Shown here in pieces: positions 1 through 11,700 of a stretch of DNA of 47,482 nucleotides. The notes beneath the pieces were generated by a model. It worked only from the letters and a program-made list of their open reading frames with translations, was not told the origin of the DNA and made no database searches. Location: contig CM074814.1 in assembly GCA_037447605.1 (NCBI GenBank), positions 1,094,660 through 1,142,141 of the forward strand, written 5' to 3'. This DNA is from Zygnema circumcarinatum. Its lineage: Eukaryota > Streptophyta > Zygnematophyceae > Zygnematales > Zygnemataceae. Numbering within the stretch: position 1 is the stretch's first letter; every line of letters begins with the position of its first letter. The position numbers and the translations under genes are program-made.

Positions 1-120
1 GAGAGGGAGAGGGAGAGGGAGAGGGAGAGGGAGAGGGAGAGGCCGAGCGAGAGGGAGAGGGAGAGGGCGAGCGAGAGGTCCAGTGAGGGAGGGAGACGAA
101 GAGGACGAGGGAGAGAGGGA
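1..120. repeat. GGGAGA-type purine hexamer array
   Basis: This is an almost pure (GAGAGG)n tract at the window edge, lying in the intron after the last visible exon of the minus-strand GT90 gene. As transcribed it is CT-rich, like many other introns in the window. Confidence 0.85.
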
Positions 121-2543
121 GTTAGCGAGTGTGCGAGAGCGAGAGAGCCCTTACCTGCGTGGCCTGTGCGGGCATATAGTCGGGCGCGAGGTCGAGCGGG
201 TCCGGCGCGACGATGTCGGTGGTGGTCCCCGCGGCGCGCTGCGTGGAGAAGAGGCACGAGCCGGACCGCGCGGAGGTGGCCAGGGCGTTGTCGAAACTCA
301 CGGGGAGGTCGCACGTGTTCAGGAACAGCTCCACACGGAGGTCCGTTAGCCCGTACCAGGTCACGGCGTCCTGCTCGTACAGAGAGAGAGGGGGGGAGAG
401 AGAGGGAGGGGGGGAGAGAGGGACGGGGAGGGAGAGGGAGGGCGAGAGAGAGGGAGGGGGAGAGAGAGTGAGGGGGAGAGAGAGAGGGGGGGGAGAGAGG
501 GGAGAGAGAGAGAGGGGGGGGAGAAGAGGAGAGAGAGCGAGAGAGGGGGGAGAGAGGAGAGAGAGAGAGAGAGGGAGAGAGGAGAGAGAGAGAGAGAGAG
601 AGGGAGGGGGGGGGGGACAAGTTTGAAAGGGGGTGTTAATTTGGAGGTTTATGTCACTTTTGCGCAAGACAACAGAAGTTCTTGTGCAATTCCTGGGGCG
701 AGCTGCTGTGCAACACTCGGTTTGCAAGCAGCGGAACATGGACACTATATTCGGAAGACGATTAACCCGGTTTTCGCCAAATTCCAGTTTTACGGACAGG
801 GAAACTGATTTGGTCGATTCAAAAATAGGCGTCGCCTTACAGTGCTCTCGTGTATAGGAGGGAGAGAGGGAGGGAGGGAGGGAGGGCAGTGCAGTGCAGA
901 GTTGAGCAGCTTGCCTGCAGCATTTTGATGCTCTGGTTGAAGCGGCGCAGGCGATACCATGTGCTGATGAACCCTCCGTACCGGAAGTAGACCTTCCCCT
1001 CCACAATGCGCACGTGGCCGGCGCAGGACATGAACTGCCCCCCCCCCAAAAGCGAGCGTGTGGGTTGGCATTCATGGGCGGGATTTGAAGATAGATGGGT
1101 TTCTAGAAAGCATGGGAAAGGGGGGGTTTGCGGCCTGTCCTGCTACGGTAAGGTAAAGGTAAAGGTATAGGTAAAGGTAAAGGTAAAGGTAAAGGTAAAG
1201 GTAAAGGTAAAGAAGGTAAAGAAGGTAAAGAAGGTAAAGGTAAAGGTAAAGAAGGTAAAGGTAAAGAAGGTAAAGGCAAAGGTAAAAGTGAAGAAGGTAA
1301 AGGTAAAGGTAAAGGTAAAGGTAAAGAAGGTAACGGTAAAGGTAAGGTTATAAAGGGTGAAGACTTCCGTACACTTAGTTCTTCTACAGATCGTTACAGG
1401 AGCATAGCATATTCGAGAGGCGCTTGGAGATGCGGAGAGGTTGATTCATTATTTTGGTTATTTTGGATTTTTTTGGGAAGTGTGGCGAGCTGAACTACGG
1501 CTAATTATCAAAGTTTCCTTTTGCGAACAAAAAAAAACTCCCAAACCCACCTTCCCGCTCCCCCTTTATTCGTTCCTATACAAATAAAGGAAAATCTGTC
1601 TTGCGGAAAGGACAAAGCCACCGCCTTGAAATTTCCCTCCCCATACAAAAAAAAAAAAAATTGCTCCTTTATCACTGTGAAAAAAAAAAATTAGGAGGCT
1701 TTGAGACACCTTCAAAACCGACAGCGAAAACTAAACGCCCGCTCACTCGCAACCTTCCTTGGCATTTATAAAATAAAAATAAAATAAAATAAAATAAAAA
1801 ACGGAAAAACCCATGTGCATTTTCAAAACCCCAAAAGCCCAAGAACGAAAAACCCGAAAAACCACAAGCTTCCAACTACCCCTGCCAAAAAACCACGCTG
1901 ACGTCAGCTCCTCGTAAGCAGAGATTCAGCAGCTGCCCTACCTGCGGCTTCTCCGCCATCATTTGAAGCATCTTCTTGTTGACCATGCCGGAGCTTCCCA
2001 TGCCCTCCGCGATGCCCTCAATGGGCGAGAACACGCTCAGCATCTTGTCCAACATTTCGGCATACTTCAACACAATTGGGCTCGAAAGGTTAAACTCCGC
2101 CCGGTCCCGAATTCCCCTCAAGGGGTCCCTCCAGCTGCTGTTCTGCATCCTGCTCCCAAACATACCTGCGTGTCACTGAGAGCCCTCCTACTTTGCCTTG
2201 CATCGCTCCTTTAAAAGAAAACGTTTTCAAAAAAACCGTAAACAGCGTAAGGGGATATATGAGATGCTTGCTTATTCGGATACATATTAGCATATTTAGT
2301 AAAGAGGGCTTTAAATTATGAATTCATTTCATAATTTACTGACCATGAATTTGTGCCTGTGCTGAGAGTCTCCCTACGCTCTACTTCCAGAGGCAGAGCT
2401 CCCCCTCCCGCCCCTCCTCCGACAAGGTGCTGCCCCTCCTGCCAAATCAGCAGCGCGAGGGCCACGCCCAGCCACGCGATGCTCACCTCGCACGCCCCCG
2501 ACGAGGACGAGGGCGAGGGCGAGGGCGCGCGGCTCCGGATCAT
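1..2543 (-). CDS. GT90 (CAP10/rumi-like) glycosyltransferase, 5' part, runs off the left edge
   Basis: Four exons can be joined on the minus strand: 2543-2344 (start ATG at 2543, or an in-frame ATG at 2591), 2149-1942, 1034-915 and 370-155. The last donor (GTAAGG) leads out of the window. Exon 1 has a hydrophobic stretch (ACEVSIAWLGVALALLIW) suited to a type II membrane anchor. Exons 3 and 4 read HVRIVEGKVYFRYGG, then FLNTCDLPVSFD, then TDIVAPDPLDL. This order (basic 'I-x-G-K-x-Y', 'NTxDLPV', 'DIxxPDP') is the N-terminal half of the CAP10/GT90 fold, whose members move glucose or xylose to proteins or glycans in the ER/Golgi. The exon 3 donor is GC (CAG|GCAAGC). The exon 1/2 junction is the least certain, because its acceptor was chosen to keep frame. 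Family assignment is by motif pattern only. Confidence 0.55.
381..616. repeat. GA/GGGGA-rich tract in a GT90 intron
   Basis: This low-complexity purine run sits inside the 371-914 intron. On the coding strand it is a long polypyrimidine tract directly before the acceptor at 371. Open frames across it (Ser/Leu/Pro on minus, Arg/Glu/Gly on plus) are composition artefacts. Confidence 0.85.
1144..1350. repeat. (GGTAAA)n hexanucleotide array with GAAGGTAAAG variants
   Basis: About 30 imperfect copies of GGTAAA are interspersed with GAAGGTAAAG nonamers, inside the GT90 intron between exons 2 and 3. The unit is not the plant telomere repeat (TTTAGGG) on either strand. Confidence 0.9.
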
Positions 2544-3030
2544 CTCCCTCCTCTCACTCTCACTCTCCTCCCGCTCCCTCCCCCTCCCCACTCTCTCCTT
2601 AAAATCTCTCCTTCAGATCCCAACTCCTTCCGCTTTCGTGGAGATCTACCCTACAGCGAGTGCGCCCGCGCGCGAGAGGGAGAGAGTGAGAGAGAGAGAG
2701 AAAGAGGAGAGGACGAGAGAGAGGGAGAGGCAGCTGGAGATAGAAGGGGGGAGAGGCAGCGGGAGGGGGCCCCGGCGGCAGTTAGAGCGCGGCGGGTCCA
2801 CCTGCGGGGCGGTCCTTCTGGGGAGGGATGTCCGTACAGATTTGCACGCGCGGCTCAAGAGCTGTTGCCTCCGTACCGTACCTATCTCTGTACTTTTTTC
2901 GTACAATTTGTCATTTTCTGGTCCTCCTGGGCGGCATCTCTGCGTTCAGCACCTGGGACATTTAACGGCTTTCGTACGGAGACCATATGACTTTATCGAA
3001 GAGAACTACGGACCACGTACGGCTGGTAGT

Positions 3031-3727
3031 ATCGTAAAACCGAACAAGTTGAGAAAATGAAAAACGAGTTCACTTACTTCAATTTTTCAATGATTCTATA
3101 TGATGGATGTGGCATTGATTTCACGATGGCGGTGATGCCATCAAATGTACATGGACAAAATCAACAACATGGGAAACCACGAGGAACCACTGGTCGCTAA
3201 GGACTTCAGGACAAAAGAAAAATTTGGGTCGAACTTTGAACACTCGAGGGCGAAACTTTTTCGATTTAAGAAAGCGAAAAGTCTTAAAGAAAAAGTTCAA
3301 ACACTCAATGTGTTCGGCCGCACTTGTGGATTCCACTTTTTGCCACGTTGGTTCAGTGCGATTCGAGGGATCCGATTTACCCGGACCTCGTTTTTTTTGT
3401 ACGACTCTTTCCGCGACCCGATCAACAACTTTTGTACGGAGAATCGGGTCCACGCGCTTTGCGATCCGCTAAAATCTCATTGTTGATCGGTGGACCCAAG
3501 GAAAACTCAAAATGAACACGAACGATAATTAACTGTTCAATGTTAAATTGGTTTTCCATAAAAATTGTATTGAGAAAAAAATTAGAAATTCATTTCTCAA
3601 AATGAATCGTGTTCACAAATATAAGGTTTCCTTTTGAGAAACTGGTTTTTGAAAGTTTTCGTTTTGAGAAGCCAAAATCTTTAATTTCTATCTTTTCTTT
3701 TTTTCTCAACCTGTTCGGTTTTACGAT
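3031..3727. mobile_element. Possible non-autonomous terminal-inverted-repeat element
   Basis: Positions 3031-3057 and the reverse complement of 3701-3727 match at 26 of 27 bases (core ATCGTAAAACCGAACA). They enclose about 640 bases of A/T-rich sequence without a coding signal. This is the layout of a MITE. I see no clear target-site duplication, so it could also be a simple inverted duplication. Confidence 0.35.
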
Positions 3728-4189
3728 ATAAGAAAGCAGGTTGCGTCCGTACAGACTCGGGGCAGTTGACCGTACGGAGATGGAAAGCGACTCGGCTTGG
3801 GGGGACAACTGGTTTAGGATTGCAGGTTTCTGGTGACGTCACATATTGACGGAAAATGACGTTGGTTTTCAACCGTGGTGACGTAACTGAGAGGCTGCCA
3901 AGTTACGAGGTCCAAAATGTATGCCAGCGTGGCGATTTTCCATTGGCTGTTATTTTTTTTTGTTGAAAACTTCCACGCGCGGGTTTTCTTCGTCCACTCG
4001 TGGTTTCCTGATCTCACTAGGAGGACTCGACTAGGACCACCATAATCGAAATTAGTACTAACGTTTCGTTTCGTCGCACCTTAGAGTACAAGTAGTCACA
4101 TGAGAGGTACTGTTTCGAGGTAAATCCTAATGCCGAAGGTCCAGGCCGGCATTGCCCACCGCTCTCACGGCGTCCTGTTTTTTGCCTCG

Positions 4190-4255
4190 CTCGTGGTTTC
4201 GTTTTCTCCTGGAGCTCGTGGTTTCGTTTTCTCCAGGAGCTCGTGGTTTCCTTGG
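4190..4255. repeat. 25-bp tandem repeat, about 2.6 copies
   Basis: The unit beginning CTCGTGGTTTCGTTTTCTCC starts at 4190, 4215 and 4240. The third copy is truncated. It lies in the upstream region of the LYR/ApaG gene. Confidence 0.8.
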
Positions 4256-4630
4256 CGGTGATTTCATGAGTCATGACCGCCCTCCAGCCTGCCTGCAACC
4301 CATAATTCAGGGCTGGATGCTGTAAACGCACAGCGCATATAGTAATCTGGAGTGATTTTTTTTGAGTGAATAGCATATACAGTGCAGTGAACATATCCGA
4401 CTGCAGGACTCTTGATTGCGCGCACCTGCGCTGAGCTCTGCCTCTCAATGTCCTACTGCACAAAGCTAGGGTTTCATCTTGCTGTTTTTTCGCTCGGCTG
4501 CAGTGCGCGCAGAATTACACTCAGGCTCATGCACAGGGAATTAGGGTGTCCTCATTTCCTCTGTTAAGCTTCTTAGGGTAGGCAAATACGAATCCGTGAC
4601 TATCTCGAACATTTGGAGGTCGTTGGAAGG

Positions 4631-7600
4631 ATGAATGGGGATGGCCAGAGGGCTATTGCTCGCCTGCTCTATCGGGGCTTCATGCTAGCAGCTAAGCGCC
4701 TCGGGAAGCAAGTTGCGCGGCATCGAACGTCTGACATTTTCTCGCAGGTTGCTTTCTTGTAATATTTGACAACTGTTTGACGAACTAGAGGAGGTTGTGC
4801 TGTGTGTTGCAGTGCGGCAAAGCACTTAGTATGCATAAGACGAGCTATCTTCAGCAGTCATTGACAAATTCAGCAGAATATACGGCGTTGGCATGTTTTT
4901 CGAGTTCCTGTGAATCCTCATTTTGAAACCTTGTCATGTTTCCCTCACATTTGCCTTTCCTTGCACTAACAGACTGTTTCTCAGGTTTTGGCATTTTCTA
5001 TTTTTTAAATCGCTTTCGTGTTAGCATTACCTATTGTCTAAATGTTACAGCTCTGCTCGGAACGAAATGAATGGAAGAATAGTCTTTAGGCAGATGGAAA
5101 GTTGACAACTTGACGATATCATACAAGAACTGCAGGCTTTTTGGCTTCAGTAGCTCGCAAAAAAAAAGCGAACAAGGAGACTTGGTTTGGATGGGTTTTC
5201 AGGCGGAGTCAAAGTTGCTAAGTGAAAATTTCCCCGGTATCTTTTCTGCTATGTCCCACGGAGAGCATGCGATCAAGGCATTTGTGAAACTTGAGTTTTT
5301 TGAAACCGAGCATGATGCTGCAAGTAAACGTGCAGAACACAAGGACCCGGTGGGTCTATTGCAACATTAACTGCTGCTCACTCCTGGTCCACCCTCAGCT
5401 CGTCAGTTTTGTATAGCCAACGTTCATGTTATTATGCCACCCATTAGTTCACAGCAGCACCTCATTTTTGCAGCACCTTTGTTTTCCATTTGTTTTGTTC
5501 CGACATTTTCTAGGTTCAATTGTTGCTGTCTGTAAGGTAACTAGGCGAACAACCAGAGAAGCGTGTTTAGCCTCAGTTTTGCGAATCGTGTTCATCTAGA
5601 CATCATTATCTCTTGAAAGCTAGTCTGCCTCTAAAAGTCGTATACTTTGAAGTATGAATATCATTTTGCCCATTTATGGCTATCTCTTGCCTTCTCATTT
5701 CTCTTTTCGTAAAAGAGTATTTCCTACTTGTAGACATGCTTCTTTTTTTTCAGTGAGAAAGAAGCAATAAAGAGAAGGAACTGAAAACTGACTCCTTTAC
5801 TTGCATTGTGTTGCAGAGTCGACAAAAAATTGAGCGCACAAGCATGGGTTTTATGACACTTAGACTAATCAACGATCGGATGGCAAAGTTGGAGCAGCAT
5901 GCGGTAGAGAACATCAGTGACAAAGTGACAAATGGAGTTCGAGTGGTTATAGAGGTTAATCCCTTTCACTATGGAATTGCAATGCACTCTGACTTGTTTC
6001 CCTAGTTTAGCCACAGATCTTTCTGAAGAGTCTACTTTCAAGCTAAAGAACGGTGCTGACGGCAATGAAGAAAGTGTGAAGCATATGCTCATCGGTCGTA
6101 AAACGCAGTTGATTTTACGGCGTCAGGATTCAGACAGGCATAGAGTTGTGTCATTTTTTATGTTTCTATCTGCCAAAATGCCAGTAAGGGCCATCAAAAT
6201 ATATTGAGTCTGAAAAGGAGAATAGGGCGAGTGTGGATCATGTATCAAATGTGTATCCTGCATTTTGGAAGTGGTTCTTGTACGAGAATGCCTCTGGGTT
6301 CCTCACATGCTTGGTCGTGGTTTCACTGGAGGGATGCAGAGCGGTCCCTCAAGCAGATTAGTGGGTCAATATCTGTGCGGTTACAAGGTAAGCATTGACT
6401 TCCGCAAGACCAGAATTCTGCAAAAGCAGAGGGAAACCCTGATGGCCCCCTTGGCTAAAGAAGAGGACTGGCATACGTGTCTCTGCATGGCATACTGCAA
6501 TCCGCAACAGGCACAGTCCTGCCAATGCTTTCTGGGTCCCTGAAAGCCTGTATTAAGCCTGTATTGTATGGACGTCATCTTTGAGATAACCAGAAATAAT
6601 CAGCAGGAGCGACGTGCTTTCGGTGTAATCGTGTGCATGCTTCTGTGGCTTAGTCTGCAGCTCAGTAAGGAAGCACAATGAGCGAGTATTACAACAGGGC
6701 ATTGATTGACCCCCGGTCGTTACCCTTGGTTCTGGAATTAGTCTGTCCTTTGTAGAACGAGCATGATATTGATGGAGTGCACCTCACTGGCGTACTGAAG
6801 AGTAGAAGAAGCTTAGGAGTCGTCTTTTGTGTTTGCAGAAGAAAGTGAACAATTAATGCACGAGAATGTCTAATAGTCGTGTCGAAAGCCCCACTTGTTC
6901 TACATGTAAATGTCAATGCTGTAGGGTGGGAGGGGAAAAGAGATGGGTGATTGGTGAGACTCTGGCGTGGGAGGTAGATGCTGAATAGGAGAAGTTGAGG
7001 AAGTCTTGAATGTAGTAGGCCTTGTTAAGGCGAAGATATTCATATGCGTCATTGGCTGGCAACGAGGCGGGCAGGTGACGATAAAGAATGAAAGCTGTCG
7101 AGAACCAGTTCAGCTTGTGAGCCGCTCGTGGACAATTATCGATGCCGAGGGAAATGTACAGACGGTGAGCATTGGCATCTTACTCAGTTTGTTTGGAAAT
7201 CTTGGGAGTCTCATTACAAGTTTCCACACAGCCATCAAATGCTCATTGCCAGTAGTTATGTGGAAGTAGCTCGATATGATGCATGCAAGAAAAGTAGAAT
7301 ACTTTATGGAGGAGAACGGCACTCTAGAGAAACGGGTATTGTCTGCAGCTTCCTTTTCCTGACATCTTCTTACATTAGGGGGATGGCGAGCCAGGTCTCT
7401 GGGCCCGGAGTTCTGGGAAAGCATCCTCTCGTGGACATAGGTAGCGAGTTTGTCTATGAAAGTCTTTTGCCACTCAACTCGAAGAGGGGAACTCTGAAAG
7501 GAACGTATTACATGCTGGGAATGAGCACGGGAGAGCTCTTTGATGTGAATGTGGGCCCTCTGGCCTTTTATCCGCAAGGCCCGGAGCACAAAGGATATGC

Positions 7601-7640
7601 AGGATTGGGCGGAACGATGGCATACAAAGGGAGTAGGTGA
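4631..7640 (+). CDS. LYR-like N-terminus plus C-terminal ApaG (DUF525) domain protein
   Basis: Firm exons are 4631-4747, 5203-5349 and 5817-5954, all phase 0. Probable: 6043-6094. Firm ApaG exons are 7075-7164 and 7395-7640 (stop at 7638-7640). The first exon reads ARLLYRGFMLAAKRL, and the next two give a basic, helical pattern (EHAIKAFVKLEFF, then GFMTLRLINDRMAKLEQH) like mitochondrial LYR-motif proteins. The end is a clear ApaG domain: CREPVQLVSRSWTIIDAEG, GPGVLGKHPLV, SLLPLNSKRGTLKGTY, FDVNVGPLAF. ApaG folds occur in bacterial ApaG, FBXO3/SKIP16 and PDIP38, mostly as binding modules. The first ApaG strands were not found, and 6197-6392 is coding-like in two different frames, so the middle of the model is incomplete. 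Function unknown. Confidence 0.7.
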
Positions 7641-8778
7641 CAGCCATCGTATGCCGTCCTGCTGGGGCTTGCCGCCCATTTCAGCTGTACATGAAGTGCC
7701 CTTGTAGCTTACAGTTGTGCGAGAGGTCACCTTTACAATATATAGGTTTTCTTACCTTTGGAACAAGCCTGGCATAATTTCAGTAGTGGGCTTTGAATAG
7801 TATGCATTCAGTCAGTTCCCATGCTTCAAGCTGGTGCCCCATCATTGGGGAAAGGGACATGGCTATAGTCCTAAAGGTTAGGTTTGAAGAGCTTCAATGG
7901 TCAGTCTGAATGATTCCAATGCTTTTGTACAGCCCACCTTATTCCTTTTTATTGTACTGCTTTCTCTTCAAATGTAAATATTCAAACCTTTTTGTGCTTC
8001 TCAAAATTAGACAGATTTTGTGGATTTTATGATGAAATTTTGTTATCCAATGCAAGCTGGCTCTTCAGGTTGAAACGAAACTGCATCGAAACTCTTCGGC
8101 CAAACAAGCCTTTCTCCTTCGTTTAAAAAAAAAAGACGCTTCTTACCCGCCCCACCCCCTCCCCTTCCCCCTCCCCTCCCCCTCCCCTCCCCCTCCCCTC
8201 CCCTCCCCTCCCCCTCCCCTCCTTCAAAGCGCTGGAAGACGCTTGCTTGTAGGACCCTCCCTCCGTCGTCCAGTCTTAGTCCCACAGACTCCACATGGAA
8301 TCGCCGTTCCGTTTCACGCTGTTCCGTTACCCGGGTTCGCGGCGCAGCCTCATCTCCCTCGTGCCACGTGGCGGGCGGCGGGCGCCTCCTTCCCGCGGCG
8401 GCCGATCGGACGGTCCGCGTGGCGACCCCATCCCCTCTATCCGCCCTTTGGACCGTCCGATCGCGGCCACCCGCCAACGTTCGGGCTCTTTCCCCGCGCG
8501 CTTTCTGGAGAGGGGTCTTTTGCGCCCTCCGAAGGAGGAAGAGGGAGAGGGAGAGCAGGCAGGTTCCGGTTAGGGTTGACTCGGGCTCAGAGAGAGAGAG
8601 GAAGAGAGAGACAGAGAGACACAGAGAGAGAGAGCGAGGGAGAGGGAGAAAGAGAGGCAGGAGAAGAGAGAGGGGACAGGAAGGAGGGAGGAGGGAGGGA
8701 GGGAGGAGGGAGGGAGGAGTAAAGAGGCGGGGAGGAGAGGAGTTTTCTTGTAGTGGGGGTGCGTAGGACTGGGGTGAG
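7641..8778. promoter_or_regulatory. Intergenic and upstream region of the RETICULATA-RELATED gene
   Basis: The first 400 bases are A/T-rich and look like the 3' UTR and tail of the ApaG gene. A C-rich run (8150-8222) follows. Then come a perfect G-box GCCACGTGGC (8363-8372) and a perfect 14-bp inverted repeat CGATCGGACGGTCC (8403-8416 and 8450-8463). A GA-rich tract (8585-8720) ends 60 bases before the ATG at 8779. No gene seen. Confidence 0.6.
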
Positions 8779-11700
8779 ATGGCTGTGGTTTCACACGTGC
8801 GTGTTCCGGTGGTTGTTGGGCAGCAGAGTTTGCTGGGAAGTCGGGGGGAGGAGGCGTGTGTGCAGGTTATGCATACAGTGCAGTTAGGGGTGTTGAAGAA
8901 CAGTTTTCGGAAGCATGAAGGGTTGAGGCTGGAGCAACAGCCTCAGGCCGGAGGGCAGAAACTGCGGACAGGCTCCTCTAAGGCACAGGGAAGGAAAAGC
9001 TGCTGGCATGCCTCTCTTGGAGGAGCAGGAGTAGCAGACGAGAGGGACAGGGAGCAGAACTCCATTGATTTTCCCTCTGTTCCGGGTGGCACTATGATGG
9101 TTCCTGTCATGAAGAAAGGTTTCGGTGCATATGGTGGAGGGGCAACTTTGGAGAAGTCGAAGCTAGACTTATCGAGTTCGACAGTGAAATCTACTCCACA
9201 GGTGCCTCTCAGTTCCGTGGCTTATGTTGTTGGGGCTTTTTGTGAGATGAGGAGTCACTATGCTCCCTCAAATTGATATCAGGGAGCGCTGCAGATAAGC
9301 TCTGGTTTTATGGAATACTTGCCTTTGCATGTGTTCCATGGAGGTTATGCGAGTTGGGAGCTTTTTCAGACTTTTCAAACGGAAGGCTTTGAATGGAAAC
9401 TAACGAAGTTGATGCAGATAGAATTATGTTTATGCTGTTGGCCATCCCTGACAAACTCGGTCCCTTCCGCTTCTGGTGTTGGTTTGTGATTATTCACCAG
9501 ATCGAAATGGGAGGCGGTGGGAGAGGAAACGATAACAGAATACACCATGGGGGTGGGGACGGTGGAGATGACGGAGGTGATGATGATGACTACATGGGAG
9601 GTGATGCTGATGATGAGGGGGATGATGACAACGGCATCCTTCGGAAGGTTTCAATACTCGAGGTGAGGTTTCTTTCTGCACTGGGTCAGTCAGCGCCTTA
9701 CGTAAAGCCTGTCCTGTGAATTACACCATGGGGCATTTAGTGTTCACAGGGTATGGAAGGACCCTGCTGGTAGGGTATATTTCCTATTTTGATGATGGAC
9801 AAGAAAGCTATGCTAGAGATTGATTGTTATCTGAATATGCTTTTTCATCCAGGGGATCTAAATTTGAAACTGGGCGACTTATCTGCTGCTTCACTGAGTA
9901 CCTGTGGTTTTGAATGCAGCTCTTCGATAAAGCGACCATGGAGGCTGTTCTACAAGAATGGTTCAAGACGCTAACTGATTTACCTTCTGGACTTCGACGG
10001 GCAATGGAACTGGTATGATTATCTTTTCCTACAGTCTGTTTGCTTTGTTTCATCGTTTTGTATTGTATAGAATCTGGGCTTCATGGTTGGAAATTTTGAC
10101 TGATTCTGCAGATTGCAAGCGATGGTTTTTCTTGGGTGGAACGAGGAGATGGAGATGGAATGTCAACCTGATTATAGATCTGTTTGGGTGTGGGGCTGTG
10201 CTGTGCATGCAGGGCTTGATCAGTTCAGCTCAGCTTGTGCGATTTTTATCAATTGATGCAAGGCCGACTATAGCTAGGGTTGTCTCCCGCATTCTTCCTC
10301 CCGAACTTTCCAGACCGTTTATTGGACGGTATGTTCTCCTTCATGTTCCAACTAGCTGCGTTTGGTGATCACAATCCGAACAATTGTCGTAGTGAAGGAA
10401 TGCTCATCCTTGTAGTGCGGTGTGCAGGATGATTGCGGACCCTGCTTTCTTATACAAGATAGCCGCTGAACAGGCGATCACTATTGGTAGCGGCATCTGG
10501 TGGGAGGTCAAAAATCGAGGAGAGAGGTACGGATTGTTCGTGGTTCGCCTCGAACGGGCCAAGTCTTTGCGTTCGCTTGTCTATTTTTTTCGCTAGACTT
10601 AAATTTGCTGCTCGGGTCCCACACGAATATGCGGTTGTAACTTTGGACACTATTATGCCTTTCTATTCCTTTCTTGGTTGCTGGGATGTGGCCTCAAAGG
10701 AATCATTAACCAACTGTCAGTAAAGGTACTAGCGGGCAACTCACTTTAGAATCATTTGAGGCCTCAGACTTTCGACACACTTTGTTAAGGTTCATCTTGG
10801 ATTCCTTCAATTGGGGAAGTCCTTAAGGCTTTTGACATCCCAAGGAGAAATGTGGTGTTTCACCCTTGAGAATTTAGTCTACACCGTTTAGGAGGCTCGA
10901 TTTTGTGTTTGTGCCTAGCAGTCCTCGCCCTTAGCTTATTTTCCTGCTCTGATTGCTGATAGCCCTTAAAAGCTTATTCCTATTTGAAGACGTGATTCCA
11001 ATCTGACCTGTTATCAACTCTTCAGGGACTGCAGTCTGGTTACAGTGATAGTGAATGTTTTGCGTTCTATTCTATACTGTTCGTCACATATAGTTTTACC
11101 GAAGGTCTGGTCTTGATTATGCTAATGCAGTTGGAAAGCATCACCCATCAGTTCAACTATGTTATTGCCTGGTTGAAGTCGACATAGCCTCCCTTTACTC
11201 TATTGTATGGGTCAGAATCCTTGGGAGGAGCTTATGTCTTTCAAGTGCCATGGTGCATGCAGGTTGAAAGACGAATGGGATCTGGCAACCGCAAATGTTC
11301 TCACATTGGCAGCCTGTAATTTAGTACTCGTTTGGTCATTATCACCCAGTCGCTCATATGCTACAACCGGCAAATATGATTGGCAGCGAATGCTTCAAAA
11401 GCTTCCAAATCATGTGTTTGACAAGAGTTACCCCAATTTTGAATTTAAGTTAGCGCAACGTGTGAGCAGCTTCTTTTACAAGGCGGCAGAGCTCAGCCTT
11501 GTTGGAACTGTTGCTGGAGCAGCAGCAGGAGGGCTATCCAACTCCTTGGTATCAATCAGAACGCAGCAGTGAGTCTTCTCCCTTACATGCATTTTTCTTC
11601 TTCTTATTTTGCTAAGTTTGGGCGTGCCAATCTCTGAACTTCGCATGGAGAGGAAGGTGAAGGCGCCTGTTGAGCCATCGTTCTGCCTTACGTGTAAATC

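Larger units (their letters stand above)
2600..4630. other. Intergenic region between divergent GT90 (-) and LYR/ApaG (+) genes
   Basis: No convincing gene. From left to right it holds a GA tract (2675-2760), a stretch with many GTAC cores (2830-3025), a terminal-inverted-repeat pair (3031-3057 and 3701-3727), a 25-bp tandem repeat (4190-4255) and a telo-box-like CTAGGGTTT at 4466, about 160 bases before the ATG at 4631. ORFs here have no family signal and shift frame freely. Confidence 0.6.

Noticed and set aside
122-1075. 317-residue minus-strand ORF taken as one protein
   Set aside because: Only its ends are coding. The middle is a CT repeat intron, and joining 1034-915 to 370-155 by splicing gives the family pattern.
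1144-1350. Interstitial telomere repeat
   Set aside because: The unit GGTAAA/TTTACC is not TTTAGGG, TTTTAGGG or another known green-lineage telomere unit.
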